DNA of 64,000 nt from Primorskyibacter aestuariivivens (GCF_028023675.1 NZ_JAQIOZ010000004.1:124001-188000), one strand, 5' to 3'. Numbered from the stretch's first letter, positions 37,343 through 46,978 are shown. Program-made: numbers and translations. The notes: a model not told the origin generated them from the letters alone.

Positions 37343-38517
37343 AGCCGTTCGATGGCCACCGCGATACCCTGACCGCCGCCGATGCACATGGTGATCAGGC
37401 CCTTGGACCCGCCAACGCGCTCAAGCTCATACATGGCTTTGACCATCAGAATCGCACCGGTGGCCCCCACCGGGTGGCCCAGCGCGATGGCGCCGCCATT
37501 CGGGTTCACCTTGGCCGGATCAAGACCCAGCTGCTTGTTCACGGCAAGCGCCTGCGCTGCAAAGGCCTCATTGGACTCGATCACGTCAAACGTATCCAGT
37601 GACAGGCCGGTTTTCTCCATCAGGGCCTGACAGGCCGGAACCGGGCCGATGCCCATGATGTCCGGGCGCACACCCGCAACCGCATAACCCAGGATGCGGA
37701 ATTTCGGCGTCAGCCCTGCCTTTTCGGCCGCGTCCGCACGGGCCAGCACCAGCGCGGCGGCACCGTCATTGATGCCCGATGCGTTGCCCGCTGTCACCGA
37801 ACCGTCTTTTTGGAACACGGCGCGCAGACCGGAGAGGGCCTCGATCGTGGTGGCTTTGGGATGTTCATCGGTGTCGATGGCAACCATGTCGCGGCGCACC
37901 TTTACCTCTACGGGCGCGATCTGCTCTTTGAAGCGGCCTTCTTCGATGGCGCGGGCGGCGCGGTTCTGGCTTTCGAGGGCAAAGGCATCCTGTGCCTCGC
38001 GCGAGATATCGTTTTCGGCGGCCACGTTTTCGGCAGTCACACCCATATGGCCGGTGCCAAAGGGGCAAGTCAGCGCGCCGACCATCATGTCGATGGTGCG
38101 AATGTCGCCCATTTTGGCGCCAAACCGCTGGGACGGGTTGATGAACGGTGCGCGGCTCATGTTTTCGGCACCGCCTGCAACGGCAAAATCGGCATCGCCC
38201 AGCATCAGCGCCTGTGTGGCGGAAACGACCGCTTGCGCGCCGGAACCGCAGAGTCGGTTCACGTTGAGCGCCGGGGCGGTGTCGGGAATGCCCGCTGCGA
38301 TGGATGCAGCGCGGCTGAGATACATGTCACGTGGTTCGGTGTTGATCACGTGACCAAAGACGGTGGTGCCGATCTGCCCGCCTTCGACGCCTGCGCGTTC
38401 CAGCGCGGCTTTGGTGGCCACTGTGGCCAGGTCGATGGGGGGAGTGCCAGCAAAAGAGCCACCAAAGGTTCCGATGGCGGTACGTGCGCCACCAAGAATG
38501 ACGATATCATTAGACAT
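37339..38517 (-). CDS. Acetyl-CoA C-acyltransferase (thiolase, PhaA/AtoB/BktB type)
   Basis: A 392-residue type II thiolase. The nucleophilic cysteine is C90 in NRLCGSGAQAV; the second active-site residues H348 (GHPVGATGA) and C378 (CIGGGQG) are in place. NEAFAAQALAVNK is the standard thiolase block. It may run in the biosynthetic direction (acetoacetyl-CoA for polyhydroxybutyrate) or in degradation; sequence alone does not decide. It stands alone, convergent with pbpC and divergent from the XRE-cupin regulator, with 137 bases between the starts. Confidence 0.94.
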   Translation of the reverse strand: MSNDIVILGGARTAIGTFGGSFAGTPPIDLATVATKAALERAGVEGGQIGTTVFGHVINTEPRDMYLSRAASIAAGIPDTAPALNVNRLCGSGAQAVVSATQALMLGDADFAVAGGAENMSRAPFINPSQRFGAKMGDIRTIDMMVGALTCPFGTGHMGVTAENVAAENDISREAQDAFALESQNRAARAIEEGRFKEQIAPVEVKVRRDMVAIDTDEHPKATTIEALSGLRAVFQKDGSVTAGNASGINDGAAALVLARADAAEKAGLTPKFRILGYAVAGVRPDIMGIGPVPACQALMEKTGLSLDTFDVIESNEAFAAQALAVNKQLGLDPAKVNPNGGAIALGHPVGATGAILMVKAMYELERVGGSKGLITMCIGGGQGIAVAIERL

Positions 38518-38648
38518 GAAGATTCCTCGTTTTTAAGTACCGCGACTATGATGGGCCGGTCTGACAGAGTCAGCAGGACATGCGGTCGCGATTTCCCTGA
38601 ACGCATAGCGGGATTGCGCTTGCCATTGGGCGGCCATGGATACAAAGT

Positions 38649-38662
38649 TCCGTCATGACGGA
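38649..38662 (+). promoter_or_regulatory. 14-bp palindrome over the start codon of the XRE-cupin gene
   Basis: TCCGTCATGACGGA is a perfect palindrome that contains the ATG (38655-38657). Its position would suit autorepression by blocking initiation or elongation. No experimental site for this regulator is known to me. Confidence 0.35.
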
Positions 38663-39239
38663 GAACGCTATAGATACCGGCGGGGAGGCAGTGCTTGCCC
38701 TTTTGCCCGCACGGCTCAAAGAGGCGCGGCGCGCCCAGGGCCTGTCGCTGGAAGCGGTGGCCAAGCTGTCGGGCGTGTCGCGGTCGATGGTAAGCCAGAT
38801 CGAGCGCGGCGAAAGCAGCCCGACCATTGCGACGCTGTGGAACCTGACCCGCGCGCTGCAGGTGGATTTCGCCGGGTTGCTGGAAGACGGACAGACCGCG
38901 CCGCGCATCGAGGTGCTGCGCGCCGACCAGATTCCCACCATCGACAATATGGGACAGGGATGCCGCATCCGCATCCTGTCTCCGCCGGAAGAGGCCGGGC
39001 GCAATGAGCTCTATGAACTTCGGTTCGAAGAGGGTGGCAAGCTGGACAGTCAGCCGCACAAGCATGGTACGGTTGAAATCCTGAGCGTCATCAATGGGGA
39101 TGTGACGGTGACCTCGGGCGAGAATCAGGAGATTCTGACGCGCGGGGATTCGGCACGATACGCGGCGGACCTTCCCCATTGCATCGCGGCCAAGGACGGA
39201 ACAGCCAAGGTTTTCCTTGTCGTGCAGGATGCAGGATAA
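38655..39239 (+). CDS. XRE-family transcriptional regulator with cupin domain
   Basis: A 194-residue regulator. An N-terminal helix-turn-helix (about residues 20-75: RLKEARRAQGLSLEAVAKLSGVS, SMVSQIERGESSPTIATL) is followed by a cupin domain (about 120-190: GTVEILSVINGDVTVTSG, RYAADLPHCIAAKDG) that probably senses a small molecule. It lies 75 bases upstream of kbl-tdh on the same strand, so control of threonine catabolism is likely by context. Palindromes at its own start and before kbl are candidate operators. Confidence 0.9.
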   Translation: MTENAIDTGGEAVLALLPARLKEARRAQGLSLEAVAKLSGVSRSMVSQIERGESSPTIATLWNLTRALQVDFAGLLEDGQTAPRIEVLRADQIPTIDNMGQGCRIRILSPPEEAGRNELYELRFEEGGKLDSQPHKHGTVEILSVINGDVTVTSGENQEILTRGDSARYAADLPHCIAAKDGTAKVFLVVQDAG

Positions 39240-39255
39240 AATCCGCTAAATAGGA

Positions 39256-39273
39256 AATCCGTTATTTCGGATT
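39256..39273 (+). promoter_or_regulatory. Dyad AATCCG-N6-CGGATT upstream of kbl
   Basis: AATCCG (39256-39261) and CGGATT (39268-39273) are exact inverted arms, and further ATCCGCT copies lie at 39241 and 39278. The cluster is 42-75 bases before the kbl ATG and could bind the neighbouring XRE-cupin protein. This is inference from position. Confidence 0.4.
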
Positions 39274-39314
39274 GTCATCCGCTGTGCTATGGTGGCCGCA
39301 GAAGGAGTCGCATC

Positions 39315-40499
39315 ATGGCACAAGCATTTCTGAATCACCTCACCGATACGCTCGCCGGGATCGAGGCCGACGGGTTGATGAAGCACGAACGCCCCATGAC
39401 CGGGCCGCAAGGTGCGCACATGCAGGTGGCCGGGCGCGATATGATCAACCTGTGCGCCAATAATTACCTTGGTCTTGCCAATCATCCTGATCTGATCGAC
39501 GCCGCCAAGGAGGCAATGGACAGCCACGGATATGGCATGGCCTCGGTGCGGTTCATTTGCGGCACGCAGGACCTGCATCGCGCGTTGGAAACCCGATTGG
39601 CCGATTTTCTCGGGATGGACGATTCGATCCTGTTTGCCGCCTGTTTCGATGCCAATGCCGCTGTGTTCGAGCCTCTATTAGGGCCGGATGATGCCATCAT
39701 CTCGGATGCGCTGAACCATGCCAGCATCATTGACGGCATCCGTCTCTGCAAGGCGCGGCGCTACCGTTTTGCCAATTCCGATATGGCGGATCTTGAGGCG
39801 CAGTTGAAAGCAGCCCGCGAGGATGGAGCGCGTCACGTTATGATCGCCACCGATGGCGTGTTCTCGATGGATGGCTTCCTGGCCAAGCTGCCCGAGATAC
39901 GCACGCTGGCGGATAAATATGATGCGCTGATCATGGTGGATGATTGCCACGCCACGGGGCTCATGGGCCCCAAGGGGGCGGGCACCCCGGCCCATGCGGG
40001 CGTACAGGTCGACATTCTGACCGGGACTCTGGGCAAGGCGCTGGGCGGAGCGATTGGCGGCTATGTGGCCGCGTCTCAACCGGTGGTGGACATGCTGCGG
40101 CAGCGCGGGCGGCCTTATCTCTTTTCCAACGCTTTGCCACCTGCGGTGGTAGGCGCGGGGATCAAGGCGCTGGATCTCGTCGAAGCAGGTGATGATCTGC
40201 GCGCGCAACTGTTCGAGAATGCGGAGTATTGGCGCGCTGGGCTGACCCGGCTTGGGTTTGACCTCTTGCCCGGCGAACATCCAATCATTCCCGTCATGCT
40301 GGGCGAGGCGCAGTTGGCGCAGGACATGGCGGCGAAGCTCTATGACGAAGGCGTTTATGTCTCGGGCTTTTTCTTTCCCGTTGTGCCCAAGGGTCAGGCG
40401 CGCATCCGCACCCAAATGAATGCGGCGCTGACGCGCGACGATCTGGATACGGCGTTGGGCGCGTTTGAGCGCGTGGGCAAAGAGCTGGGGGTGATCTGA
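39315..40499 (+). CDS. kbl: Glycine C-acetyltransferase (2-amino-3-ketobutyrate CoA ligase)
   Basis: A 394-residue PLP enzyme that cleaves 2-amino-3-ketobutyrate with CoA into glycine and acetyl-CoA. Family features: [39 protein letters not shown], the PLP-contacting [14 protein letters not shown] and the lysine motif [17 protein letters not shown] lies just before the ATG at 39315. Its stop overlaps the tdh start (TGATG), so the two threonine-catabolic enzymes are coupled, which is sensible because the intermediate is unstable. Confidence 0.96.
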   Translation: MAQAFLNHLTDTLAGIEADGLMKHERPMTGPQGAHMQVAGRDMINLCANNYLGLANHPDLIDAAKEAMDSHGYGMASVRFICGTQDLHRALETRLADFLGMDDSILFAACFDANAAVFEPLLGPDDAIISDALNHASIIDGIRLCKARRYRFANSDMADLEAQLKAAREDGARHVMIATDGVFSMDGFLAKLPEIRTLADKYDALIMVDDCHATGLMGPKGAGTPAHAGVQVDILTGTLGKALGGAIGGYVAASQPVVDMLRQRGRPYLFSNALPPAVVGAGIKALDLVEAGDDLRAQLFENAEYWRAGLTRLGFDLLPGEHPIIPVMLGEAQLAQDMAAKLYDEGVYVSGFFFPVVPKGQARIRTQMNAALTRDDLDTALGAFERVGKELGVI

Positions 40500-41533
40500 T
40501 GCACAATGATATGAAAGCTCTTGTCAAGGCCGAGCCGCGTGAAGGGCTGTGGCTGCAAGATGTGCCGGTGCCCGAGATCGGGCCGGATGACGTGCTGATC
40601 AAGGTGCATAAGACCGGAATTTGCGGCACCGATGTGCATATCTGGAACTGGGATGAGTGGGCGCAGAAAACCGTGCCTGTACCGCTGGTCACGGGCCATG
40701 AATTCGCCGGGGAAATCGTCGAGATCGGGCGCAATGTGGATGACCTTGAGGTCGGACAGCGGTGTTCCGGAGAGGGGCATCTGATCGGCCATCATTCGCG
40801 GCAGGTGCGGGCGGGCAAGTTCCATCTTGATCCCGAAACACGCGGCATCGGGGTGAATGAACAGGGGGCCTTTGCAGAGTACCTGCGCTTGCCCGCTTTC
40901 AACGTGGTGCCATTGCCCGACGCGATTGATGATGAGATCGGCGCCATCCTCGACCCGCTGGGCAATGCGGTGCATACCGCGCTCAGCTTTGATCTGGTGG
41001 GTGAGGATGTGCTGATCACCGGGGCCGGGCCGATTGGCATCATGGCGGCGGCTGTCGCCCGTCATGTGGGCGCGCGGCATGTGGTGATCACCGATGTGAA
41101 CGCGGATCGGCTGGCGCTGGCGGCCAAGGTGGCGGATGTGGTGCCGGTCAATGTGGGTGAACAGGACCTGAAACAGGTGATCGCCGATCTGGGTATGAAA
41201 GAGGGCTTTGACGTCGGTCTTGAGATGTCCGGCAACCAGCGCGCGCTCGATCAGATGGTCGAAGCACTGGTGATGGGCGGGCGCATCGCGCTTTTGGGTA
41301 TTCCGCCGGGCAAATCGCCGGTGGACTGGTCGCGGATCGTGTTCAAAGCGATCACCATCAAGGGCGTCTATGGCCGCGAGATTTTCGAGACCTGGTACAA
41401 GATGATCGCCATGCTGGAAAACGGGCTGGATGTGCGCGGGGTGATCACCCACCGGTTCAAGGCGGATGACTTTGAAAAGGGCTTTGCCGCCATGCGTTCG
41501 GGCAAAAGCGGCAAGGTTGTGCTGGAGTGGTGA
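40499..41533 (+). CDS. tdh: L-threonine 3-dehydrogenase, lacking structural zinc cysteines
   Basis: A 344-residue medium-chain dehydrogenase oxidising threonine to 2-amino-3-ketobutyrate with NAD. Catalytic zinc ligands are present: C42 in TGICGTDVH and H67-E68 in TGHEF. The Rossmann motif [22 protein letters not shown] is intact. Aligned without gaps to E. coli Tdh, the four structural-zinc cysteines are replaced by G97, S100, V103 and D111. An ATG at 40511 (MKALVKAE) gives the more usual N-terminus; 40499 overlaps the kbl stop. Confidence 0.94.
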   Translation: MHNDMKALVKAEPREGLWLQDVPVPEIGPDDVLIKVHKTGICGTDVHIWNWDEWAQKTVPVPLVTGHEFAGEIVEIGRNVDDLEVGQRCSGEGHLIGHHSRQVRAGKFHLDPETRGIGVNEQGAFAEYLRLPAFNVVPLPDAIDDEIGAILDPLGNAVHTALSFDLVGEDVLITGAGPIGIMAAAVARHVGARHVVITDVNADRLALAAKVADVVPVNVGEQDLKQVIADLGMKEGFDVGLEMSGNQRALDQMVEALVMGGRIALLGIPPGKSPVDWSRIVFKAITIKGVYGREIFETWYKMIAMLENGLDVRGVITHRFKADDFEKGFAAMRSGKSGKVVLEW

Positions 41534-41537
41534 GAGA

Positions 41538-42023
41538 TCAGCCCGGGCGTAACCCGGTCTCGACCAGCATGCCGCGCCGTTTGGCCTCGTAATAATAGCC
41601 TTTGGCATACCACATGATGGCGGTCTGATGATCGCCATCGGACAAAAGCCACGCACCGCGAAGGTATTTGCCAGCGTATTTCAGGTTGGTATCGGCATCG
41701 AGAAGATCGGAAGGCTGACCACGAAAGCCCATCGTGCGGGCGGTTTGCGGCAGGATCTGCAAGAGACCCCAATAGGGACCGTTGCGGGCCCAGGGACGGT
41801 GCGTACTTTCGCGAATGGCAAGCTTGTGAACCAATGCGCGCGGCATCTCGTATTGATCTGCCCATTTGTTGATGAGCGCACGCAGCTCTGGCGTTTCATT
41901 GGGATAAAGCGGCGGGTTGAATCCGGATGTCTTGGCTGTGTCCTCTGGCTCTGAGCGCCGCCCGCAAGCGGCCAGGGCGGTGACAAGGCCAGCGATCATG
42001 GCGCGACGTGTGAAATGGGTCAT
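41538..42023 (-). CDS. Lytic transglycosylase-like SLT-domain lipoprotein
   Basis: A 161-residue protein with a lipobox (LVTALAAC, cysteine about residue 20) and one SLT domain. The catalytic glutamate is in IRESTHRPWARN, followed by YWGLLQILPQTARTMGF, equivalent to the G-L-M-Q-x-x-P-x-T-A block, then LKYAGKYLRGA and a tyrosine-rich AIMWYAKGYYYEA. It would cleave peptidoglycan glycan strands at the outer membrane. The ATG at 42023 starts a typical signal peptide (MTHFTRRAMIAGL). It converges with tdh four bases away. Confidence 0.88.
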   Translation of the reverse strand: MTHFTRRAMIAGLVTALAACGRRSEPEDTAKTSGFNPPLYPNETPELRALINKWADQYEMPRALVHKLAIRESTHRPWARNGPYWGLLQILPQTARTMGFRGQPSDLLDADTNLKYAGKYLRGAWLLSDGDHQTAIMWYAKGYYYEAKRRGMLVETGLRPG

Positions 42024-42111
42024 GAAACGACTCGGGTTGTGATGTTTGGCCAAGGTTAGACGCGGTGCCGGGCCTGTGCACGCGCCAAGACGCGCCCCGG
42101 CAAAGCGCCGC

Positions 42112-42741
42112 CTATGCTTTGCGGAAAACGGCCACCAGCCCGGTCGCGTCGCGATGCTCGGATGTATTGGCGGGGCCGTAAATCCGTACTTCGGGCAATT
42201 GCAGATCGGTGATCGAGGCTCCAAGTGCTGCGAATTTTTCCTCAAACCCCCGCTCCGCCCAGTATTTCGCGTTGATGGACAGGGCGATGACCGCACCGGG
42301 TGCCGCAATGCGCAGAACCTCGTCCAGCGCTTCGGGACCGACATGGCCGGTGGTGAATGTGCCAGAGCTGACAAGGCCCGTGTAACCCCCGTCCTCTACC
42401 GGCAAAAGCCCGGTCAGATCTCCGGTAAACAGAGACCTGTAGATGTTTTTCTGCGCCGCGATATCGAGCATGTCCTGCGAAATATCGGTGCCGTCAATGG
42501 GAGCGACCCCGCGTTGCGCCAATGCCTGCGCGCATAGCCCCGTCCCCGCCCCAAGGTCCAGCACCGGCCCGGTTCCGCCCGTCCCGACAAAGACACGCTC
42601 CACGTGATCGGGCAGGCGGTAGTCCATCTCTGCGGCAAAGCTGGTGTCATAGCTGTCTGCCCATTTGGCATAGAGCCGTTTGCTGTCTTCGGGGGTTTGC
42701 AGCGCATAGGCGCGATCAAGATCGGGTTTGTCCTGTGCCAT
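42112..42741 (-). CDS. Class I SAM-dependent methyltransferase
   Basis: A 209-residue methyltransferase. The SAM-binding motif I is VLDLGAGTGLCAQAL (about residues 59-73), followed by DGTDISQDMLDIA and a motif-IV-like GLVSSGTFTTGHVGPEAL. It resembles the Williams-Beuren-type small-molecule methyltransferases with the AYALQTPEDSKRLYAKWADSYD opening. The substrate is unknown. The ATG at 42741 begins that opening; an in-frame ATG at 42810 would overlap the divergent promoter. Start-to-start distance to the divergent epimerase-like gene is 78 bases. Confidence 0.87.
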   Translation of the reverse strand: MAQDKPDLDRAYALQTPEDSKRLYAKWADSYDTSFAAEMDYRLPDHVERVFVGTGGTGPVLDLGAGTGLCAQALAQRGVAPIDGTDISQDMLDIAAQKNIYRSLFTGDLTGLLPVEDGGYTGLVSSGTFTTGHVGPEALDEVLRIAAPGAVIALSINAKYWAERGFEEKFAALGASITDLQLPEVRIYGPANTSEHRDATGLVAVFRKA

Positions 42742-42819
42742 GCGCGTATTGGGACCGAAAACACAGGTGACCGCAAGGCGTGGCTTGAATGTCTCCAATT
42801 TGGACCGCACTGTCGGGAT

Positions 42820-43686
42820 ATGACATCAACACTGCTTTCATTTGGTCACGGCTTTTCAGCCCAGGCGCTGACCCCGCTTCTTCTGCCCGAGGGGTGGCGC
42901 GTGATCGGGACCACACGTTCCGCGGACAAGATGGCAGGGCTGCGGGAAACCGGCATCGAAGTGCTGCGCTTTCCCGGGGATGACCTGCGCCCCGCGCTGG
43001 AGATGGCCAGTCATGTCCTGATTTCGGCAGGGCCCGATGCGGGGGGTGATCCTGTCCTTGCGTTGATGCGGCAGGCTTTCGTGGACTGCGCGCCCAATCT
43101 GAAATGGGTCGGGTATCTGTCCACGACCGGCGTCTATGGGGATCACGACGGCGGGTGGGTGGATGAAACCACGCCGCTGGCCCCCTCTACGCGCCGGGGC
43201 CGCTGGCGACAGGAGGCCGAGGCCGCGTGGCAATCGATTCCCGGTTTGCCGCTGCATATCTTTCGGCTGGCCGGTATCTATGGCCCGGGGCGAGGGCCGT
43301 TTGCCAAAGTGCGCAAGGGAACGGCGCGGCGCATCATCAAACCCGGACAGGTCTTTAGCCGCATCCATGTCGACGATATCGCACAGGTGCTTCGGGCCTC
43401 CATCGCGCAGCCCAACCCGGGTGCAATCTATAATCTGTGCGATGACGATCCGGCACCGCCGCAGGACGTGATTGCCTATGCCGCAGAATTGCTGGGTGTG
43501 CCCGTGCCGCCGCCGATCGATTTCGACAAGGCCGAGATGACCCCAATGGCGCGTAGTTTCTATGCCGAAAGCAAGCGGGTACGGAACGACCGGATCAAGG
43601 ATGAGCTGGGGGTTGAGTTGAAATATCCGGATTATCGCCATGGGTTGCGGGCCCTGCTGGCGTTGGAAAAGGCCCGCACAAAGTGA
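42820..43686 (+). CDS. NAD(P)-binding SDR/epimerase-like protein (YeeZ type)
   Basis: A 288-residue extended SDR-like protein. It opens MTSTLLSFGHGFSAQALTPLL, a YeeZ-style nucleotide-binding loop (GHGFSA), then GTTRSADKMAGL and LSTTGVYGDHDGGWVDE; the active-site tyrosine context of true epimerases is not clearly conserved. Later motifs FRLAGIYGPGRGPF, SRIHVDDIAQVL and IYNLCDDDPAPPQDVI are characteristic of the group. No reaction is assigned. Its stop overlaps the exoD GTG start by four bases. Confidence 0.87.
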   Translation: MTSTLLSFGHGFSAQALTPLLLPEGWRVIGTTRSADKMAGLRETGIEVLRFPGDDLRPALEMASHVLISAGPDAGGDPVLALMRQAFVDCAPNLKWVGYLSTTGVYGDHDGGWVDETTPLAPSTRRGRWRQEAEAAWQSIPGLPLHIFRLAGIYGPGRGPFAKVRKGTARRIIKPGQVFSRIHVDDIAQVLRASIAQPNPGAIYNLCDDDPAPPQDVIAYAAELLGVPVPPPIDFDKAEMTPMARSFYAESKRVRNDRIKDELGVELKYPDYRHGLRALLALEKARTK

Positions 43687-44267
43687 CCGAACCGCGCACG
43701 TTGGGCGAATTGCTTGATGCGATTGAGCCCGGCGACAACACGGTCGACATTTCGCTGGGCGAGATTTTGGACAAGATTGGCGGACGGTCCTTTGCGCCTG
43801 TCATCCTTGTGCCAGCGCTTTTGATGATATCGCCGCTGTCCGCCATTCCCGGCATGCCGACGCTATCGGGCCTGTTGATCATTCTCATCACCTTGCAATG
43901 GGTGTTTGCGCGAAATCACATGTGGCTGCCCGGTGTTCTGTTGCGCCGCCGGGTGGCTGCCTCCAAGGTTTCGCGCGCTGCCTCGTGGCTGCGCAAACCG
44001 ACGGGCTGGGTGGACCGGCACAGTCACAGGCGGCTGCGGGTGCTGACCACGCCGCCGCTGACACTGGTTCCGAAACTGTCCATCCTGTTGATCGCGTCAA
44101 GCTGGCCGATACTGGAACTGTTGCCGATGGTGACCAGCATTGGCGCCTTTGCCGTTGCGTTGCTGGCCTTTGGCATGATGACGCGGGACGGTGCCTATCT
44201 TGCTGCTGGATATGCCGCGATCGGGCTTGTGGCCGGACTGATTATCTGGCTGACCGGATTGGCGTGA
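43683..44267 (+). CDS. Exopolysaccharide synthesis protein ExoD
   Basis: A 194-residue ExoD-family membrane protein. The N-terminal helix region (LGELLDAIEPGDNTVDISLGEILDKIGGRSFAPVILVPAL) matches ExoD, and four hydrophobic segments follow, with SRAASWLRKPTGWVDRHSHRRL between the second and third. In rhizobia ExoD is needed for normal exopolysaccharide and alkaline tolerance; mechanism is unknown. The start is a GTG overlapping the upstream stop (GTGA). Its 3' end overlaps the convergent glycosyltransferase by 26 bases. Confidence 0.92.
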   Translation: MTEPRTLGELLDAIEPGDNTVDISLGEILDKIGGRSFAPVILVPALLMISPLSAIPGMPTLSGLLIILITLQWVFARNHMWLPGVLLRRRVAASKVSRAASWLRKPTGWVDRHSHRRLRVLTTPPLTLVPKLSILLIASSWPILELLPMVTSIGAFAVALLAFGMMTRDGAYLAAGYAAIGLVAGLIIWLTGLA

Positions 44268-45573
44268 TGTCGCTGCCCGAGGGCGCGGCCAGAAGCGTGG
44301 GTTTGCCCGCGCGCGCGCCCGATACCCAGTCATAGACCTGCGCCACCTGCTCGGCCTTGCGCTCCCAGGTGAACAGCGCATGGACCCGGTCGCGTGCGGC
44401 GATGGACATCGGGTCCAGCATCCTCGGATTGTCCGCCACCTGTTTCAACGCGGTGCGCAGCCCCTTGATGATCGCGGCGCGGGGGCCGATGGGGATCTTG
44501 ATACCCGTGTCCGGCGTGACAAGTTCACCGGGCCCGGCATAATCCACGATCATCGGCACCACGCCCAGCGCCATGGCCTCAAGCACCACGCCGCCGCCGA
44601 ATTCGCGGATTGACGGGAAGGTGAGCAAGTGACTGCGCGCGGCGATGTCCTGGACCGCATCATGGGCCTGCCAGCCATGGAAGGTGACGGCCTGGTCGAT
44701 GCCTTCGTCCTCGGCCTGTTGTCGCAGCTCCGGCATCATGGGGCCATCGCCGATGATGTCGAGCGTCAGGCGGCCCGCGCTCAACAGCGGTGCCGCAGCG
44801 GACAGAAGCATGTCCGGGCCTTTGTAAGGTACCAGCCGACCGATGAAGCATCCCCTCAGAGAACCGCCCGCATATGGCGGGGCCATACGTGTAAAGCGCA
44901 AAGAATCCACCGCGTTTTCAGGCAGGTAGAACAGCTTGTCCCTGAAACGCTCCGGGATCTCCGACGCGGTGTGTCGCGATCCGGCCAGGATGGCGGCAGC
45001 ATGGCGCAGCGTCGCGCGGCGACCTGGCAGGGCCTTGTAGGCGGTTCGCAGGTAGCTCAGGAATTCGCGTTCGCGGCGGCGTTCGCTGTCGAACCCGTCG
45101 GGCCAGGGCACGCCGCCATTGAGCGGCCCAAGCACAAAAGGCACTCCAGTCTTGGCGCAGTGGCGGGCCAGAGGGCTGGCGATGGTCGGGCTGAGCGGGG
45201 TGATACGATGCACGATGTCAAACGCGCCGTTCATAAGATCCTCGGAAAACCGGCGCCAGACCAGACGTTCGAAATACGGGTAGGCCAGCGCGTTGAGCGC
45301 TTGCACGGTGGTCCAGCCTTTGCCCTGCCCCATGCGCAGCTTTTCACCCAGTCGCCAGAGCGGTTTGGCGATGGCGTCACTGTCGATAAAACTGACATCG
45401 CGATCTTCCGCATAACCCTGGGCCAGGATGGCATCGCGGTTGCGTGTGTGGGTGACCAGATGCACATCGGCGACCTTGCGCAGGGCATGCGCCAGTGACC
45501 ACCCCACAAGCGGGACCGAAACCCAGTCGGGGTTGGCGGCTTCGGCAATGGCAAGAACGCGGGGACGTGTCAT
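44242..45573 (-). CDS. Glycosyltransferase family 4
   Basis: A 443-residue GT-B fold glycosyltransferase. The C-terminal donor-binding domain has FIGRLVPYKGPDMLL, LDIIGDGPMMPELR and the EX7E motif in REFGGGVVLEAMALGVVPM. The N-terminal acceptor domain begins RVLAIAEAANPDWVSVPLVGWSLAHAL. It probably adds a sugar to a surface polysaccharide; donor and acceptor are unknown. It lies downstream of the Wzy/ligase-like gene on the same strand, four bases away, forming a short polysaccharide operon. Confidence 0.9.
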   Translation of the reverse strand: MTRPRVLAIAEAANPDWVSVPLVGWSLAHALRKVADVHLVTHTRNRDAILAQGYAEDRDVSFIDSDAIAKPLWRLGEKLRMGQGKGWTTVQALNALAYPYFERLVWRRFSEDLMNGAFDIVHRITPLSPTIASPLARHCAKTGVPFVLGPLNGGVPWPDGFDSERRREREFLSYLRTAYKALPGRRATLRHAAAILAGSRHTASEIPERFRDKLFYLPENAVDSLRFTRMAPPYAGGSLRGCFIGRLVPYKGPDMLLSAAAPLLSAGRLTLDIIGDGPMMPELRQQAEDEGIDQAVTFHGWQAHDAVQDIAARSHLLTFPSIREFGGGVVLEAMALGVVPMIVDYAGPGELVTPDTGIKIPIGPRAAIIKGLRTALKQVADNPRMLDPMSIAARDRVHALFTWERKAEQVAQVYDWVSGARAGKPTLLAAPSGSDITPIRSAR

Positions 45574-45577
45574 CGAT

Positions 45578-46978
45578 TCACTGTCCTACCGGACGCCATT
45601 TGAGATGGCCTGTCTCATCATAGGTCATATTGAGCCGTTCCCGCCGCAGCGTTTCCGCATAGCCCATCAATGCGCCTGACAAAAGCCATGTGACAGGCGT
45701 CAGGGTGGCGTTTGGCACCAGTTCCACGGCATTGATTCCCAGCATCAGCGTAAGCGGACCGATATAGGGGGATATCTCATCTGCCTTGCGCGCCAGCATT
45801 TCCCGCCACATCAGGAAAATGGGCAGCACCATGAGCCCGAACTCCGCAAGGAATCCAAACCAGCCATATTGACCGAGCACGATGATCCAGCGCCCGTCAG
45901 AGACGGATTCCAGTGTGCCGTTCACCTCGTTATAGATCAGGTTCCGGCCCCAGCTTCCCCAGCCAAAGACCGGTTTTTCGTAGGCGCGTTCCAGCAGGAT
46001 ATCTTCGTTGTAGAAGCGGAAGCGCAGCGAATTGGCGCGGTCCTCGTCGATGCTTTCCGCAGCGGCCAGGATGTCATCGGCGGGGATCAGGTCCACCGCC
46101 TTGAGCATCGGATAGCCAATGGCCAGAAGCGCCAGAAGGGCGGCCACCTTGAGCTGCATGCGCACGCCGAAGATAAGCACCACGGGCAGCAGGAAAACCG
46201 CAAAGATCAGCGCGCCCAGTGACTTGCACAGCACCAGTACACCGCCGAGATAGATCGTCGCAACAGCCAGGAGCACTTTCCGCTTTTTCTCGAATTTGAA
46301 AAGCGCGGCCGCCGCGGTCAGCGCTAGCATCGCAAAAAACGCCAACCAGATCCCGTGATAGAGGAACACCATTGGTCGCCATCCGCCAAAGCGCATCGTT
46401 TGCAGGAACGAATGCTGGAAATAGCCATAGATCCACAGGTTCAGCTGCGGCGACAGTCGGATTTCCAGCAGCATGAGCGGCGTGTAGGCCAGCCCGGCAA
46501 ACATCAATACAATCAACACTTGCCGCTGCGAGTCCGCATCGGTCAGGAACTGCCGCGCCAGCACAAAGGGGATGAAGATCAGGATCTGGGTGATGGACAG
46601 GGCCAGCGCATCGGTCACGCCCAGCCCCGGAAGGGTCAGTTCGCCCCAATAGACCACCTCGCCATTATTGGCGACGGTTGCGATGGGCGACAGGATAAAG
46701 GTGAGCATGAGGATCTTGCCCAGCACCGTATCGGGCAGGATCGACCGACGCAGCCCGTACATGGCCAGCACCATGATCAGCGCGACAAGCGCCGGAATGG
46801 AATGCTTGGTCAGCGGCGGCAAGAGCGGGAAATCATAGGCGGCGGGCGGCGGTGGCAGGATCAGAAAGGCCGCCACAAGATTGATGATCAGCGCGAGCGA
46901 AAGCGACAAACGGCGAAAAAGGATCACCGTCACGACCGGCCATACGGCCAGCATCAGCATTGCAAGTGCGTTGGGCAT
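45578..46978 (-). CDS. Polytopic membrane protein of Wzy/O-antigen ligase type
   Basis: A 466-residue protein with about 10-12 hydrophobic helices. A large extracytoplasmic loop (SIDEDRANSLRFRFYNEDILLERAYEKPVFGWGSWG region) precedes the last helices, with the RxxF-x-NE..A-x-E-P-x-x-GWG arrangement common in O-antigen ligase/polymerase relatives. It would polymerise or ligate a surface glycan. The ATG at 46978 has AAAGGGA at good spacing; six codons upstream another ATG is possible. It is operonic with the following GT4 gene and divergent from a second GT4. Confidence 0.8.
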   Translation of the reverse strand: MPNALAMLMLAVWPVVTVILFRRLSLSLALIINLVAAFLILPPPPAAYDFPLLPPLTKHSIPALVALIMVLAMYGLRRSILPDTVLGKILMLTFILSPIATVANNGEVVYWGELTLPGLGVTDALALSITQILIFIPFVLARQFLTDADSQRQVLIVLMFAGLAYTPLMLLEIRLSPQLNLWIYGYFQHSFLQTMRFGGWRPMVFLYHGIWLAFFAMLALTAAAALFKFEKKRKVLLAVATIYLGGVLVLCKSLGALIFAVFLLPVVLIFGVRMQLKVAALLALLAIGYPMLKAVDLIPADDILAAAESIDEDRANSLRFRFYNEDILLERAYEKPVFGWGSWGRNLIYNEVNGTLESVSDGRWIIVLGQYGWFGFLAEFGLMVLPIFLMWREMLARKADEISPYIGPLTLMLGINAVELVPNATLTPVTWLLSGALMGYAETLRRERLNMTYDETGHLKWRPVGQ

